A stretch of DNA of 64,000 nucleotides from positions 1-64,000 of the forward strand of contig NZ_JBEPTL010000020.1 in NCBI RefSeq assembly GCF_040549465.1, in the 5' to 3' direction. Below are positions 27,600 to 36,632 of this stretch, in pieces (the first letter of the stretch is position 1; the number at the start of each line of letters is the position of its first letter). The DNA is from Lacisediminihabitans sp040549465 (lineage in GTDB: Bacteria; Actinomycetota; Actinomycetes; Actinomycetales; Microbacteriaceae). Made by a program: the position numbers and the translations under genes. The notes under the pieces are model-generated. The model saw nothing but the letters and a program-made list of their open reading frames with translations. It was not told where the DNA came from and did no database searches.

Positions 27600-27609
27600 T
27601 GGGTTAGTT

Positions 27610-28128
27610 ATGCATCAGTACGAACTAATGGTAATTCTCGATCCAGAGATCGATGAGCGAACCGTTGCCCCGTCACTCGATAAGTTCCTCAACGTCATTC
27701 GCAATGACGGTGGAACCATCGACAAGGTCGACATCTGGGGTCGTCGTCGCCTTGCCTATGAGATCAACAAGAAGTCGGAAGGCATCTACGCGGTCGTCGC
27801 ATTGACGGCCAACCCCGACTCGACAGTCGAGCTCGACCGCCAGCTGAAGCTCAGCGAGGCAGTCATGCGCACCAAGGTGCTCCGCGCAGAAGAGGCGATC
27901 GCCCAGGTCGCAGAGGCGGCGAAGCTCTCCGCAGAGAAGGCCGCGCGCAAGGCAGCCGCTCCCGCGAAGGCCGGCACCGCAGCGAAGGTCGCGGATGTGG
28001 CGGCAGCTCCTGCGGCTGCAGCCCCCGCACCGGCAGCTCCGGCACCGGCAGCTCCCGCAGCCGAGGACGCAACCGCCGAGGCTCCCGCAGCCAACGCGGC
28101 AACCGCCGAGACCCCCGCTGGTAACTGA
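27610..28128 (+). CDS. rpsF: 30S ribosomal protein S6
   Basis: 172 residues. The S6 fold occupies about 1-95 (MHQYELMVILDPEIDERTV..., WGRRRLAYEI, YAVVALTA). A long Ala/Pro-rich tail of about 65 residues (AAPAPAAPAPAAPAAE region) follows and makes it much longer than the usual 95-100 residues. Such tails occur in several actinobacteria. It starts the rpsF-ssb-rpsR-rplI operon, with AGGAGG ten bases upstream. Confidence 0.96.
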   Translation: MHQYELMVILDPEIDERTVAPSLDKFLNVIRNDGGTIDKVDIWGRRRLAYEINKKSEGIYAVVALTANPDSTVELDRQLKLSEAVMRTKVLRAEEAIAQVAEAAKLSAEKAARKAAAPAKAGTAAKVADVAAAPAAAAPAPAAPAPAAPAAEDATAEAPAANAATAETPAGN

Positions 28129-28131
28129 GCC

Positions 28132-28635
28132 ATGGCCGGCGAAACCGTAATCACCGTGGTGGGCAACCTCACGAGCGACCCGGAACTGCGTTACACGCAG
28201 AACGGGCTGGCGGTTGCCAACTTCACCATCGCATCCACTCCGCGCAGCTTCGACAGGGCAAGCAACGACTGGAAAGACGGAGAGGCGCTGTTCCTGCGCG
28301 CGAGCGTATGGCGCGAGTTCGCTGAGCACGTCGCTGGATCCCTCACCAAGGGTTCGAGGGTCGTAGCAACGGGTCGCCTCAAGCAGCGGTCGTACGAGAC
28401 CAAAGAGGGCGAGAAGCGCACCAGCATCGAGCTCGAGGTCGACGAGATCGGTCCGAGCCTTCGCTATGCGACGGCCCAGGTCACCCGCACCTCCTCCTCC
28501 CGTGAGGGTGGACAGGGCGGTGGCGGCGGACAGGTTGCAGACGAGCCGTGGGCAGCATCCGCTCCCGCTGCGGAGTCGGCGAACGGCGACGTGTGGAACA
28601 CCCCGGGTAGCTACAACGACGAGACGCCTTTCTAG
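28132..28635 (+). CDS. ssb: Single-stranded DNA-binding protein
   Basis: 167 residues. The OB fold lies at about 1-110 (ETVITVVGNLTSDPELRYTQ, VWREFAEHV, RLKQRSYETKEGEKRTSIELEVDEIGPSL pattern). The linker is Gly-rich and the acidic tip ends NDETPF, which in other SSBs recruits repair and replication partners. It starts three bases after rpsF. The pairing with rpsF and rpsR is universal in this operon. Confidence 0.97.
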   Translation: MAGETVITVVGNLTSDPELRYTQNGLAVANFTIASTPRSFDRASNDWKDGEALFLRASVWREFAEHVAGSLTKGSRVVATGRLKQRSYETKEGEKRTSIELEVDEIGPSLRYATAQVTRTSSSREGGQGGGGGQVADEPWAASAPAAESANGDVWNTPGSYNDETPF

Positions 28636-28681
28636 GCTGCTCGCCCCCAAATACAACTTCTTCTTCAGAAAGCAGGAAACC

Positions 28682-28945
28682 ATGGCTGGAAAGAGCAGCG
28701 GCGATCGCCGCAAGCCCCTCCGCACTCTCAAGGGTGGCAAGAACGCCGCCCCCGCGAAGTCCATTCGCGTCGGTGTCATCGACTACAAGGACGTTGCAAC
28801 CCTCCGCAAGTTCATCTCGGAGCGTGGAAAGATCCGCGCCCGCCGCATCACCGGTGTCTCCGTGCAGGAGCAGCGCCTCATCGCCCGCGCCGTCAAGAAC
28901 GCGCGTGAGATGGCACTGCTTCCCTACGCCGGCTCAGGCCGTTAA
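28682..28945 (+). CDS. rpsR: 30S ribosomal protein S18
   Basis: 87 residues (MAGKSSGDRRKPLRTLKGGK..., IDYKDVATLRKFISERGKI, RRITGV, QRLIARAVKNAREMALLPY). The N-terminal region has no cysteines, so this is the zinc-free type. The ATG at 28682 is preceded by AGGAAA; longer in-frame starts would overlap ssb. It binds beside S6 on 16S rRNA and probably joins S6 in regulating the leader. Confidence 0.96.
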   Translation: MAGKSSGDRRKPLRTLKGGKNAAPAKSIRVGVIDYKDVATLRKFISERGKIRARRITGVSVQEQRLIARAVKNAREMALLPYAGSGR

Positions 28946-28956
28946 GGAGCCATCAC

Positions 28957-29409
28957 ATGTCTAAGTTGATCCTCACGCACGAGGTCACCGGCCTCGGTGC
29001 CCCCGGAGACGTCGTCGACGTCAAGAACGGCTACGGCCGCAACTATCTCATCCCTCAGGGCTTCGCTGTTGCGTGGACCCGCGGTGGAGAGAAGCAGGTC
29101 GAATCGATCAAGGCCGCCCGCGTCGCACGCGAGCACGCCACGATCGAGGAAGCACAGGACCTCAAGGCCAAGCTCGAGGCCACGACGGTCAAGCTGACCG
29201 TCAAGGCCGGCGAGGGCGGGCGCCTCTTCGGTTCTGTCAAGACGACGGATGTCGCTGACGCGGTCTCCGCCGCTGGCCTCGGCAGTGTCGACAAACGCAA
29301 GATCGAGATCTCGACCCCGATCAAAGCGACCGGCCAACATGAGGCGACAGTTCGCCTGCGTGACGACCTGGTCGCGACGATCACCATCCAGGTGGTCGCT
29401 GCGAAGTAG
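28957..29409 (+). CDS. rplI: 50S ribosomal protein L9
   Basis: 150 residues. The N-terminal domain is MSKLILTHEVTGLGAPGDVVDVKNGYGRNYLIP, a connecting helix follows, and the C-terminal domain has GRLFGSVKTTDVADAV. AAGGAG lies seven bases before the ATG. It is the last gene of the rpsF operon and is followed by a strong terminator. Confidence 0.97.
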   Translation: MSKLILTHEVTGLGAPGDVVDVKNGYGRNYLIPQGFAVAWTRGGEKQVESIKAARVAREHATIEEAQDLKAKLEATTVKLTVKAGEGGRLFGSVKTTDVADAVSAAGLGSVDKRKIEISTPIKATGQHEATVRLRDDLVATITIQVVAAK

Positions 29410-29420
29410 CGTTTTTTGTC

Positions 29421-29464
29421 AGGGGGCTAGCAGTCGACAAGGGTCGGCCGCCAGCCCCCTTTTT
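29421..29464 (+). terminator. Rho-independent terminator of the rpsF operon
   Basis: AGGGGGCT (29421-29428) pairs with AGCCCCCT (29453-29460) and is followed by a T run (29460-29464). It lies 12 bases after the rplI stop. This is the most canonical intrinsic terminator in the window. Confidence 0.9.
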
Positions 29465-29670
29465 CACGCTTTTTCGAGACGACGCAGTCTTGTTTGTACA
29501 CAGTTGAGGGATTCCGGCACCAACCCTCAACCGCAACTGTAAACATGTTTCTACACACAGGGTGAAGTCGTAAAAAATGCTGGTCAACCTCATCTCAACG
29601 GCTAGAATTCTTTAGTTACTAACAGATAAGTCCACAGGTTGCTCACACGGCTACCGGCGTTTCGCCCCTT

Positions 29671-29691
29671 TTACCCACAGGTTTATCCACA
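29671..29691 (+). promoter_or_regulatory. DnaA boxes upstream of dnaB
   Basis: TTACCCACA (29671-29679, one mismatch) and TTATCCACA (29683-29691, perfect) lie in the same orientation, 12 bases apart. They are about 18 kb from dnaA, inside a non-coding region ahead of the replicative helicase gene. Confidence 0.65.
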
Positions 29692-29847
29692 GGGGTGGTT
29701 GGCGGCTCCCGTCACGCCTTCCTAAGGTGTAGCAGTGCGTCACCGGGGAACAGGAACCGGTAACCGACGACAGGGGTGGAGTGTCGGTCGCAGGGGGTAC
29801 AACTGCGTCACGAGAGACTTTTTCTGTGCGGCATCCGCCGATGTCTC

Positions 29848-29901
29848 GTGGGTCTCGATGTTTGTGAATCAGATGTTTCGTGAGTCAGATGTTTCGTGAG
29901 T
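29848..29901 (+). repeat. 16-base tandem repeat in the dnaB leader
   Basis: Units begin at 29848, 29864, 29880 and 29896 (partial). The central two units differ at one base (GTGAATCAGATGTTTC and GTGAGTCAGATGTTTC); the first (GTGGGTCTCGATGTTT) is degenerate. The array ends 15 bases before the ribosome-binding site of dnaB. Confidence 0.75.
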
Positions 29902-29930
29902 ATGGCCAGAAGTTCTGAAGGAGCTGGAAG

Positions 29931-31289
<1,359 letters not shown>

Positions 31290-31370
31290 TCGAGGCGCAG
31301 GTGGAGGGCGGAACCTCCCAGCGACGGCAGCGTAAACTGGCCTGCGTTGCTGAGTCGAGAAAGAGGTCCC

Positions 31371-32027
31371 GTGGCTGCCACGCAGGACAACGCCGCGCAA
31401 CGAGCGGCCTACTGGCCGGTGCCGATTGCACGGGCTATCCCGGCAGCGGCGCTTGCGCTGGTGATCACGTTCTCCGCCGACCACTCCGCACAGTTCGGGC
31501 TGGTCTCCTTCGGTGTCTTCGGCATCGTCAGCGGCATCGTCGTCGGTCTGATGGCCTTCCTGCGACTCGGCGAATCGCCGGTGCGCTCGTACCTGATCGC
31601 GCAGGGAGCGATCACTGTGGCGGCCGGCATCCTCGCACTCGCCTTCAATGACGGAGGAGTTCGTGGGCTGTTCTTCACACTCACCGCCTTCGCCGCGATC
31701 ACCGGCTTCCTTGAGCTGTACAGCGGGCTCCGCAGTCGACGCCGGTTCGTGGCATCCGGTGACTGGGTCGGAGTCGGCGTATTCACCGCGGTGGCCGCCC
31801 TCGTCTTCCTGCTGATACCGCCGGGGTTCCGCCAGGGCTTCACCGGGCCTGATGGCGTGCATCGGGTGCTTGACGCGTCCGTCGTGGTAGTCGGACTGCT
31901 CGGCGCCTATGCGGCGATCATCGCCGTCTACCTGCTCATCGCCGGTCTCTCGGCCAAGTGGGGCACCCAGACCGCACCGGCAGCGACATCCGCCGACGCA
32001 GCAAAACACGAGGAGACCAAGGCGTGA
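31371..32027 (+). CDS. Polytopic membrane protein, HdeD/DUF308-like
   Basis: 218 residues with about six hydrophobic segments (starting IARAIPAAALALVITFS and later GIVSGIVVGLMAFL, LIAQGAITVAAGILALAF, FFTLTAFAAITGFLELYSGL). The repeating helical-hairpin pattern resembles DUF308/HdeD membrane proteins; the assignment is tentative. GTG at 31371 is chosen because AAAGAGG lies just upstream. Its stop overlaps the next gene (GTGA). Function unknown; related proteins are sometimes mislabelled acyl-CoA synthetase. Confidence 0.7.
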   Translation: MAATQDNAAQRAAYWPVPIARAIPAAALALVITFSADHSAQFGLVSFGVFGIVSGIVVGLMAFLRLGESPVRSYLIAQGAITVAAGILALAFNDGGVRGLFFTLTAFAAITGFLELYSGLRSRRRFVASGDWVGVGVFTAVAALVFLLIPPGFRQGFTGPDGVHRVLDASVVVVGLLGAYAAIIAVYLLIAGLSAKWGTQTAPAATSADAAKHEETKA

Positions 32028-32272
32028 CAACCCCCAGCCGCCAGGATCGCCTGCGCCCACTCGAATTCATCGTGCTCTCGGCGGTTATCGCCGTGTTCAT
32101 CGGTCTTGTAGTTCTGCTGACCACGCGGGAGCCGATGCTGGCGCTGATCTTCTTCGGAATCGCGTTCATCGTGTCGCTGGTCGCAATCGCGATGTTCTCG
32201 CTGGCGATCAAACCGGGGGATGCCGAGAAGACCGACCTCGACGAGCAGGACAACGAGGGACGCGACCACTAG
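32024..32272 (+). CDS. Small two-helix membrane protein
   Basis: 82 residues. Hydrophobic segments lie at about 15-35 (FIVLSAVIAVFIGLVVLL) and 42-62 (LALIFFGIAFIVSLVAIAMF), with an acidic C-terminal tail (EKTDLDEQDNEGRDH). Its GTG overlaps the stop of the preceding membrane-protein gene, so the two are likely co-translated. Family not recognised; no function is proposed. Confidence 0.75.
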   Translation: MTTPSRQDRLRPLEFIVLSAVIAVFIGLVVLLTTREPMLALIFFGIAFIVSLVAIAMFSLAIKPGDAEKTDLDEQDNEGRDH

Positions 32273-32328
32273 TCGGACGCCCAGAGTCGCAGCTGAGCCC
32301 CCAGAGATCTTGTGAGCGCTGTCGAATC

Positions 32329-32364
32329 GGCGTTCCGCTGTTGCGAAAACGGCAGCGGAACGCC
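32329..32364. terminator. Inverted repeat between convergent genes
   Basis: A perfect 12-base stem (32329-32340 with 32353-32364) with a 12-base loop lies between the rightward membrane-protein genes and leftward purB. A second copy of part of the right arm (ACGGCAGCGGA) follows directly. No T run flanks it, so it would be a U-poor, possibly bidirectional terminator. Confidence 0.55.
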
Positions 32365-32415
32365 GAAACGGCAGCGGACAGATAGGAGCCGGACAGTGGG
32401 AGCCGGATGTCGGCG

Positions 32416-33801
32416 TTACTCCGCCGCGTAGTCCACGAGTTGGCTGGCGAGACCGATATAGCCGGCCGGTGTCAGCGCCACCAGGCGTGCCTTCGCCTCG
32501 TCGCCGATATCCAGCGCTTGCACGAAGGCCACGAGTTCCGCCTGGTCGACGCGCTTGCCCCTGGTGAGCTCCTTGAGCATGGCGTAGGGATCAGCGATCG
32601 AGCTGCGACCGGCGGTGACCTCGGCCCGGATGACCGTCTGGATGGCCTCGCCGAGCACCTCCCAGTTACCGTCGAGGTCCTCGTCGAGCCGCACGGGGTT
32701 CACGGCGATCTCGCCGAGGCCGCGCAGGATGTTGTCGAGAGCGAGCACGGAGTGACCGAGAGCGACGCCCACATTGCGCTGTGTCGTGGAGTCGGTGAGA
32801 TCGCGTTGCAGCCGTGAGGTGACGAGGGTGGCCGCGAGCGAGTCGAGCAGGGCGCTGGAGAGTTCCAGGTTCGCCTCAGCGTTCTCGAAACGGATCGGGT
32901 TGATCTTGTGTGGCATCGTCGAGGAGCCGGTGGCTCCGGCCTGCGGGATCTGGCTGAAGTAGCCCATGGAGATGTAGGTCCAGATGTCCGTCGCCAGGTT
33001 GTGCAGCACACGATTGGCGTGGCTGACGCGCTGATAGAGCTCCGCCTGCCAGTCGTGCGGCTCGATCTGGGTGGTGAGCGGATTCCAGCTCAGTCCGAGC
33101 GAGGTCACGAACTCCCGCGAGATGGCCGGCCAGTCCCTGGTCGGGTCGGCCGCGACGTGAGCCGCGAAGGTGCCGGTCGCGCCACTGAACTTGCCCAGGT
33201 ACTCCGTCGCCTCGATCTGGGCGATGATGCGGCGCAGGCGCCCAACGAACACCGCGAACTCCTTGCCGACGGTGGTGGGGGTCGCAGGCTGGCCGTGCGT
33301 GTGGGCGAGCATTGCGGCGTCGCGATGCGCGATGGAACGTTCGTAGAGGGCGTCGATCACGGCATGCACCTTCGGCAGCCAGACGTTTCGTACCGCGGCG
33401 CTGATGGTGAGCGCGTAGGAGAGGTTGTTCACGTCTTCACTCGTCGCGGCGAAGTGGGTGAGCTCTGCGACATCCGTGAGTCCGAGTTGTGCGAGACGTG
33501 CGCGCACGTAGTACTCGACGGCCTTCACGTCGTGGCGGGTGGTCGCCTCGAGGACGGCGAGTTCGTCGATGTCGGCCTGCCCGAAGTCGGCGACCAGCTG
33601 GCGCAGGGCACGAGCCTGCTCGGGGTCGAACCGCTTCGAGCCGAAGAACTCGTTGTCGGTGAGATAAATCAACCACTCCACCTCCACGTGCACCCTGGCG
33701 CGGTTGAGGCCAGCCTCTGAGAGATGCTCGCCGAGTTCGACGACGGCGGCCCTGTAGCGGCCGTCGAGCGGACTCAGTGGTTGTTCTGGCAGTGGGCTCA
33801 C
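32416..33801 (-). CDS. purB: Adenylosuccinate lyase
   Basis: 461 residues, acting twice in purine synthesis (SAICAR and adenylosuccinate cleavage). The fumarase-superfamily signature is GSSTMPHKINPIRFENAE; the active-site histidines appear in RHDVKA and AHTHGQPATPTT. The length and the N-terminal SPLDGRY match the long PurB type found in E. coli and Microbacteriaceae. GTG start overlaps the stop of the phosphatase gene (GTGA). Confidence 0.95.
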   Translation of the reverse strand: MSPLPEQPLSPLDGRYRAAVVELGEHLSEAGLNRARVHVEVEWLIYLTDNEFFGSKRFDPEQARALRQLVADFGQADIDELAVLEATTRHDVKAVEYYVRARLAQLGLTDVAELTHFAATSEDVNNLSYALTISAAVRNVWLPKVHAVIDALYERSIAHRDAAMLAHTHGQPATPTTVGKEFAVFVGRLRRIIAQIEATEYLGKFSGATGTFAAHVAADPTRDWPAISREFVTSLGLSWNPLTTQIEPHDWQAELYQRVSHANRVLHNLATDIWTYISMGYFSQIPQAGATGSSTMPHKINPIRFENAEANLELSSALLDSLAATLVTSRLQRDLTDSTTQRNVGVALGHSVLALDNILRGLGEIAVNPVRLDEDLDGNWEVLGEAIQTVIRAEVTAGRSSIADPYAMLKELTRGKRVDQAELVAFVQALDIGDEAKARLVALTPAGYIGLASQLVDYAAE

Positions 33802-34322
33802 GAGACTCCCCGTCGGATTCCTGGCTCAATTTGGCGGAAGAGCGCCGCGCTGGACTTTTCGATCATCCCGAGGACGCTGCCGAACATGGCGGCGTCGGAG
33901 TAGTACGGGTCAGGAACATCGACCTGGGCTGCCTGGTCGCTGTCGAAGCTGAGGAGCATCTGCACCTTGCCACGATCCTGTTCCGTGTTGGCCCAGGCCC
34001 GCAGGATGCGTTCCTGGCTGCGGTCGAAGACGACCACCAGGTCGAGGTTGTCGAACCAGTCGGGATCGAACTGTTTCGCCCTGTGCCGTGAGCCATCGTA
34101 TCCGCGGGCGGAGAGGGCCGCGATGGTGCGTGCGTCGGAATGCTCGCCGACGTGCCAGTCGCCGGTTCCCGCGGAGATAACGGTGACCGCTCCCTCGTAG
34201 CCGGCCTTCTTCACCTGGTCACGAAAGACGACCTCCGCCATCGGCGAGCGGCAGATGTTGCCCGTGCACACGAAGCAGATTCTGAAGAGCGCCGACTCAT
34301 CGAGTGTGCGGTCGAAGCTCAT
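33798..34322 (-). CDS. Low-molecular-weight protein-tyrosine phosphatase
   Basis: 174 residues. The phosphate loop is FVCTGNICRSPMAE with catalytic C19 and R25, and the general-acid region is VDVPDPYYSD. The N-terminus has about 12 extra residues before the family core. The ATG at 34322 gives the standard length. It overlaps purB by four bases. The target is unknown; actinobacterial relatives act on protein phosphotyrosine or arsenate, and the motif alone cannot decide. Confidence 0.9.
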   Translation of the reverse strand: MSFDRTLDESALFRICFVCTGNICRSPMAEVVFRDQVKKAGYEGAVTVISAGTGDWHVGEHSDARTIAALSARGYDGSRHRAKQFDPDWFDNLDLVVVFDRSQERILRAWANTEQDRGKVQMLLSFDSDQAAQVDVPDPYYSDAAMFGSVLGMIEKSSAALFRQIEPGIRRGVS

Positions 34323-34457
34323 GCCTCCATTGTCGCGCAGATTGCGTCGTCTGCTCCTGCACAGGATGTGAGCGTGCGAGCGGGTTCTCTGTTCTGTTGT
34401 ACCTCGCGCATCCGGTCTCTTGGTTGGCGCAGGATGGCCGCATCGAAGGGAGAACGA

Positions 34458-34739
34458 ATGTCGGATGTCGTGGATGTCTCGGCCGAGCAGGTTCGAGTGC
34501 GAGCAGCGCTCGAGCGGCAGTTGCAGGCACTGGAATCGCTGGTGGACCGGTTCGAGGAGGCGCTCATGGGCATCCCGCACGCCGCGCACAGCGAGATCTG
34601 GCGTGGAGAGGCCCACCGTCTCTATGTCGCCGCTGTCGAGTCGCTCGGGCGGGATCTCGCGAGCGCCGACATGCTGATCCGAAGTGCTGTCTCCCATACC
34701 CGCAGAGCGGTGAGCGTGATGGCCGATCGTGTCGGGTGA
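34458..34739 (+). CDS. WXG100-like small helical protein
   Basis: 93 residues, predicted as two helices around a central W-R-G (W48-G50) in SEIWRGEAHRLY. Both the length and the mid-protein WXG turn fit the WXG100/ESAT-6 pattern, though the C-terminal YxxxD/E export signal is not clear. GGGAG lies seven bases upstream of the ATG. Its last 11 bases overlap the next gene, a membrane-anchored hydrolase, so the two are likely a functional pair. No type VII secretion core genes are in the window. Confidence 0.7.
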   Translation: MSDVVDVSAEQVRVRAALERQLQALESLVDRFEEALMGIPHAAHSEIWRGEAHRLYVAAVESLGRDLASADMLIRSAVSHTRRAVSVMADRVG

Positions 34740-36147
34740 CATCGTCGTCAGCGGTGGCGGTTCGAGCGCCGTCGCCACGGAGGAACTGTTCGTGCAGGCC
34801 CAGCAACTCGACGCGCTGCACGCCCGGCTGGTGGACTGCCTTGCTCAACTCGCCGTGATCGACAGGGTCGTGGCGTCCGCAACCCTGCGGGCGAACGCGC
34901 CGGCGAGCGCCATCGCTGCCGAGGAAGACATGGATGACGCGTCCCTGGTTATTTCGAGGGCGGCACCCCGCGCCGCTCAGCTGAGGTTGGCGCTCGAACA
35001 GTCGGCAGAGGCTTACGGTTTCGTCGAACGCTCAGCCACCCGGCTCACGCAGGAGCTTGCGGCGAGGTTCGGCTGGCTCTTCGGCATGATGCTGCCGAGC
35101 ATCGCACTCTCCCTACTGCCGGCCATCGTCGGGGTGGCGGGTGGCGTAGCCGTCGGGCTCGCGCTCATGCCTGAGCAGTCGCGTAAGGCACTGTTCGCTG
35201 GCCTCCCGGAATGGTTCCGCAAGAACAGCACGGCTCTCAGCGATCCGCGCACGGTGCAGCTCGTGCGTCTGCTGGTGATGAGCGTCGACGACATCGGTGG
35301 TGGAGTGTTGCATCTGCCGCCCGATGTGGTCCACGCCCTCGGCGATGAGGGCCTCGGCATTTTCGGGGTCACGTCGTCCTCGGCCATCGTGGTCGGCGTC
35401 GGCGGCATGACAGGGGCGCTCGCCGAAACGCCGGTGACCGTGCAGAGGTCTGGCACGACGATCACGACGGCACCGCTGACCTTCGAGGAGCGGGCCGCGC
35501 GATTGCCGCGAGGCGCCGCGCAGGTGCGCATCGACAGGTACCAGCAGGCCGACGGGTCCAACCGGTACGAGGTCTACGTCAGCGGCACCAGGGATTTCTC
35601 GCTTGTGCCGGGCGATCAGCCGTGGGACATGACCAGCAACATGAACTCGATGGCCGGTGGGGAGTCGGGTTCCTATCGGGCGGTGGCGGAGGCGATGCGC
35701 ATGGAGGGCATCGACGCCGACTCACCGGTCGTCTTCAACGGTCATTCCCAGGGCGGCCTGATCGCGGCGCAGCTCGCCGGTTCCGGCGACTACAACACGA
35801 AGGGCGTTTTCACGCTCGGGGCACCGGCGGCGCAGATCGAGATTCCCTCCGACGTGCCGTGGGTGGCCGTGGAACATACCGACGATCTCGTGCCCGCGCT
35901 TGCGGGCAACTGGCAGGGGTCGGATCCGGTGCTGGTGCGTCGCGAAGTGTTCGCGGATCGACCGGTGTCGACCGGTGTCGTCTTCCCCGCGCATCAGATC
36001 GGTCCGTACCTGGAGACGGCGCGGCTGATCGACGGATCCGAGGAGGAGCGACTGGTGCGCTCTGGCCGTGAATTCGCCGAGTTCGGCGGTCAATCGACCA
36101 CCGTCGAGTCCACCCTGTATAGCGCAGAACGCGCGGACCGGCCGTGA
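34729..36147 (+). CDS. Membrane-associated alpha/beta hydrolase with helical N-terminal domain
   Basis: 472 residues. The N-terminal region (about 1-110) is helical and Ala-rich, resembling the helical bundle of type VII substrates. A hydrophobic segment follows (about 116-147, LFGMMLPSIALSLLPAIVGVAG). The C-terminal half is a lipase-like hydrolase with nucleophile elbow GHSQGG (S340); candidate partners are D386 in HTDDLVP and H422 in AHQIGPY. The GTG start overlaps the WXG-like gene. Function is unknown; secreted lipase or esterase activity is plausible. Confidence 0.75.
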   Translation: MSGDIVVSGGGSSAVATEELFVQAQQLDALHARLVDCLAQLAVIDRVVASATLRANAPASAIAAEEDMDDASLVISRAAPRAAQLRLALEQSAEAYGFVERSATRLTQELAARFGWLFGMMLPSIALSLLPAIVGVAGGVAVGLALMPEQSRKALFAGLPEWFRKNSTALSDPRTVQLVRLLVMSVDDIGGGVLHLPPDVVHALGDEGLGIFGVTSSSAIVVGVGGMTGALAETPVTVQRSGTTITTAPLTFEERAARLPRGAAQVRIDRYQQADGSNRYEVYVSGTRDFSLVPGDQPWDMTSNMNSMAGGESGSYRAVAEAMRMEGIDADSPVVFNGHSQGGLIAAQLAGSGDYNTKGVFTLGAPAAQIEIPSDVPWVAVEHTDDLVPALAGNWQGSDPVLVRREVFADRPVSTGVVFPAHQIGPYLETARLIDGSEEERLVRSGREFAEFGGQSTTVESTLYSAERADRP

Positions 36148-36180
36148 CGACGACCGGCCGTGATGACTACCGGCCGCCGC
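36136..36180. repeat. 16-base tandem repeat across convergent gene ends
   Basis: GACCGGCCGTGACGAC (36136-36151) and GACCGGCCGTGATGAC (36152-36167) are followed by a partial third unit (TACCGGCCG). The first copy carries the hydrolase stop codon and the third lies in the end of the convergent membrane-protein gene. Confidence 0.7.
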
Positions 36181-36568
36181 GCCCCACCAGCGGACGGATG
36201 ATGATGCCGATGAGCCAGCTGATCAGGGCCAGCACGAGGGCGCCGAGCACACCCCACCAGAAACCGTCGACCACCAGACCGAAACCGAGAAGCGAGGTGA
36301 TCCAACTCACCAGGAGAAGCAGCAGCGCGTTCACCACGAGAGCGAGGAGACCGAGTGTGAGCACATAGAGAGGGAAGGCGACGATTCGGATGAAGTTGCC
36401 GATCACCCCGTTGACGATGCCGAAGATCAGGGCGACCAGCAGGTAGGTGAGTACCCAGGCCAGGGTGTCCTGGTTGCCGAAGGGTACCACGCGTACCCCC
36501 GCGACGATGAGAGTGGTCAGCCACAGGGCCACGGCATTGATGATCAGGCGCACTAGAAATCTCGACAT
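36167..36568 (-). CDS. Phage holin family (Phage_holin_4_2-type) membrane protein
   Basis: 133 residues with four hydrophobic segments (FLVRLIINAVALWLTTLIV, WVLTYLLVALIFGIVNGVIG, FPLYVLTLGLLALVVNALLLLLV, WWGVLGALVLALISWLIGIII). The GIVNGVIGNFIR and PLYVLTLGLLALVVNALLL patterns are those of the widespread YvlD/holin-4-2 membrane family. Despite the name it is a chromosomal protein with no phage genes nearby. The ATG at 36568 gives the normal family start. Role unknown. Confidence 0.85.
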   Translation of the reverse strand: MSRFLVRLIINAVALWLTTLIVAGVRVVPFGNQDTLAWVLTYLLVALIFGIVNGVIGNFIRIVAFPLYVLTLGLLALVVNALLLLLVSWITSLLGFGLVVDGFWWGVLGALVLALISWLIGIIIRPLVGRGGR

Positions 36569-36632
36569 GCCACAACTATGCCCGTGCCGCGGTCGCGTGT
36601 GCAATCGTTCTGGGCGCGCCTAGGCTTGAGGG

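Larger units (their letters stand above)
29465..29930. other. Long non-coding region upstream of dnaB
   Basis: No gene is supported in this roughly 470-base stretch, but it is rich in structure. It contains an extended imperfect dyad (about 29491-29545, inner arms GTTGAGGG 29503-29510 and CCCTCAAC 29524-29531), two DnaA boxes (29671-29691) and a run of 16-base tandem repeats (29848-29901). The dnaB promoter is probably here but no clear -35/-10 pair is evident. Confidence 0.7.
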
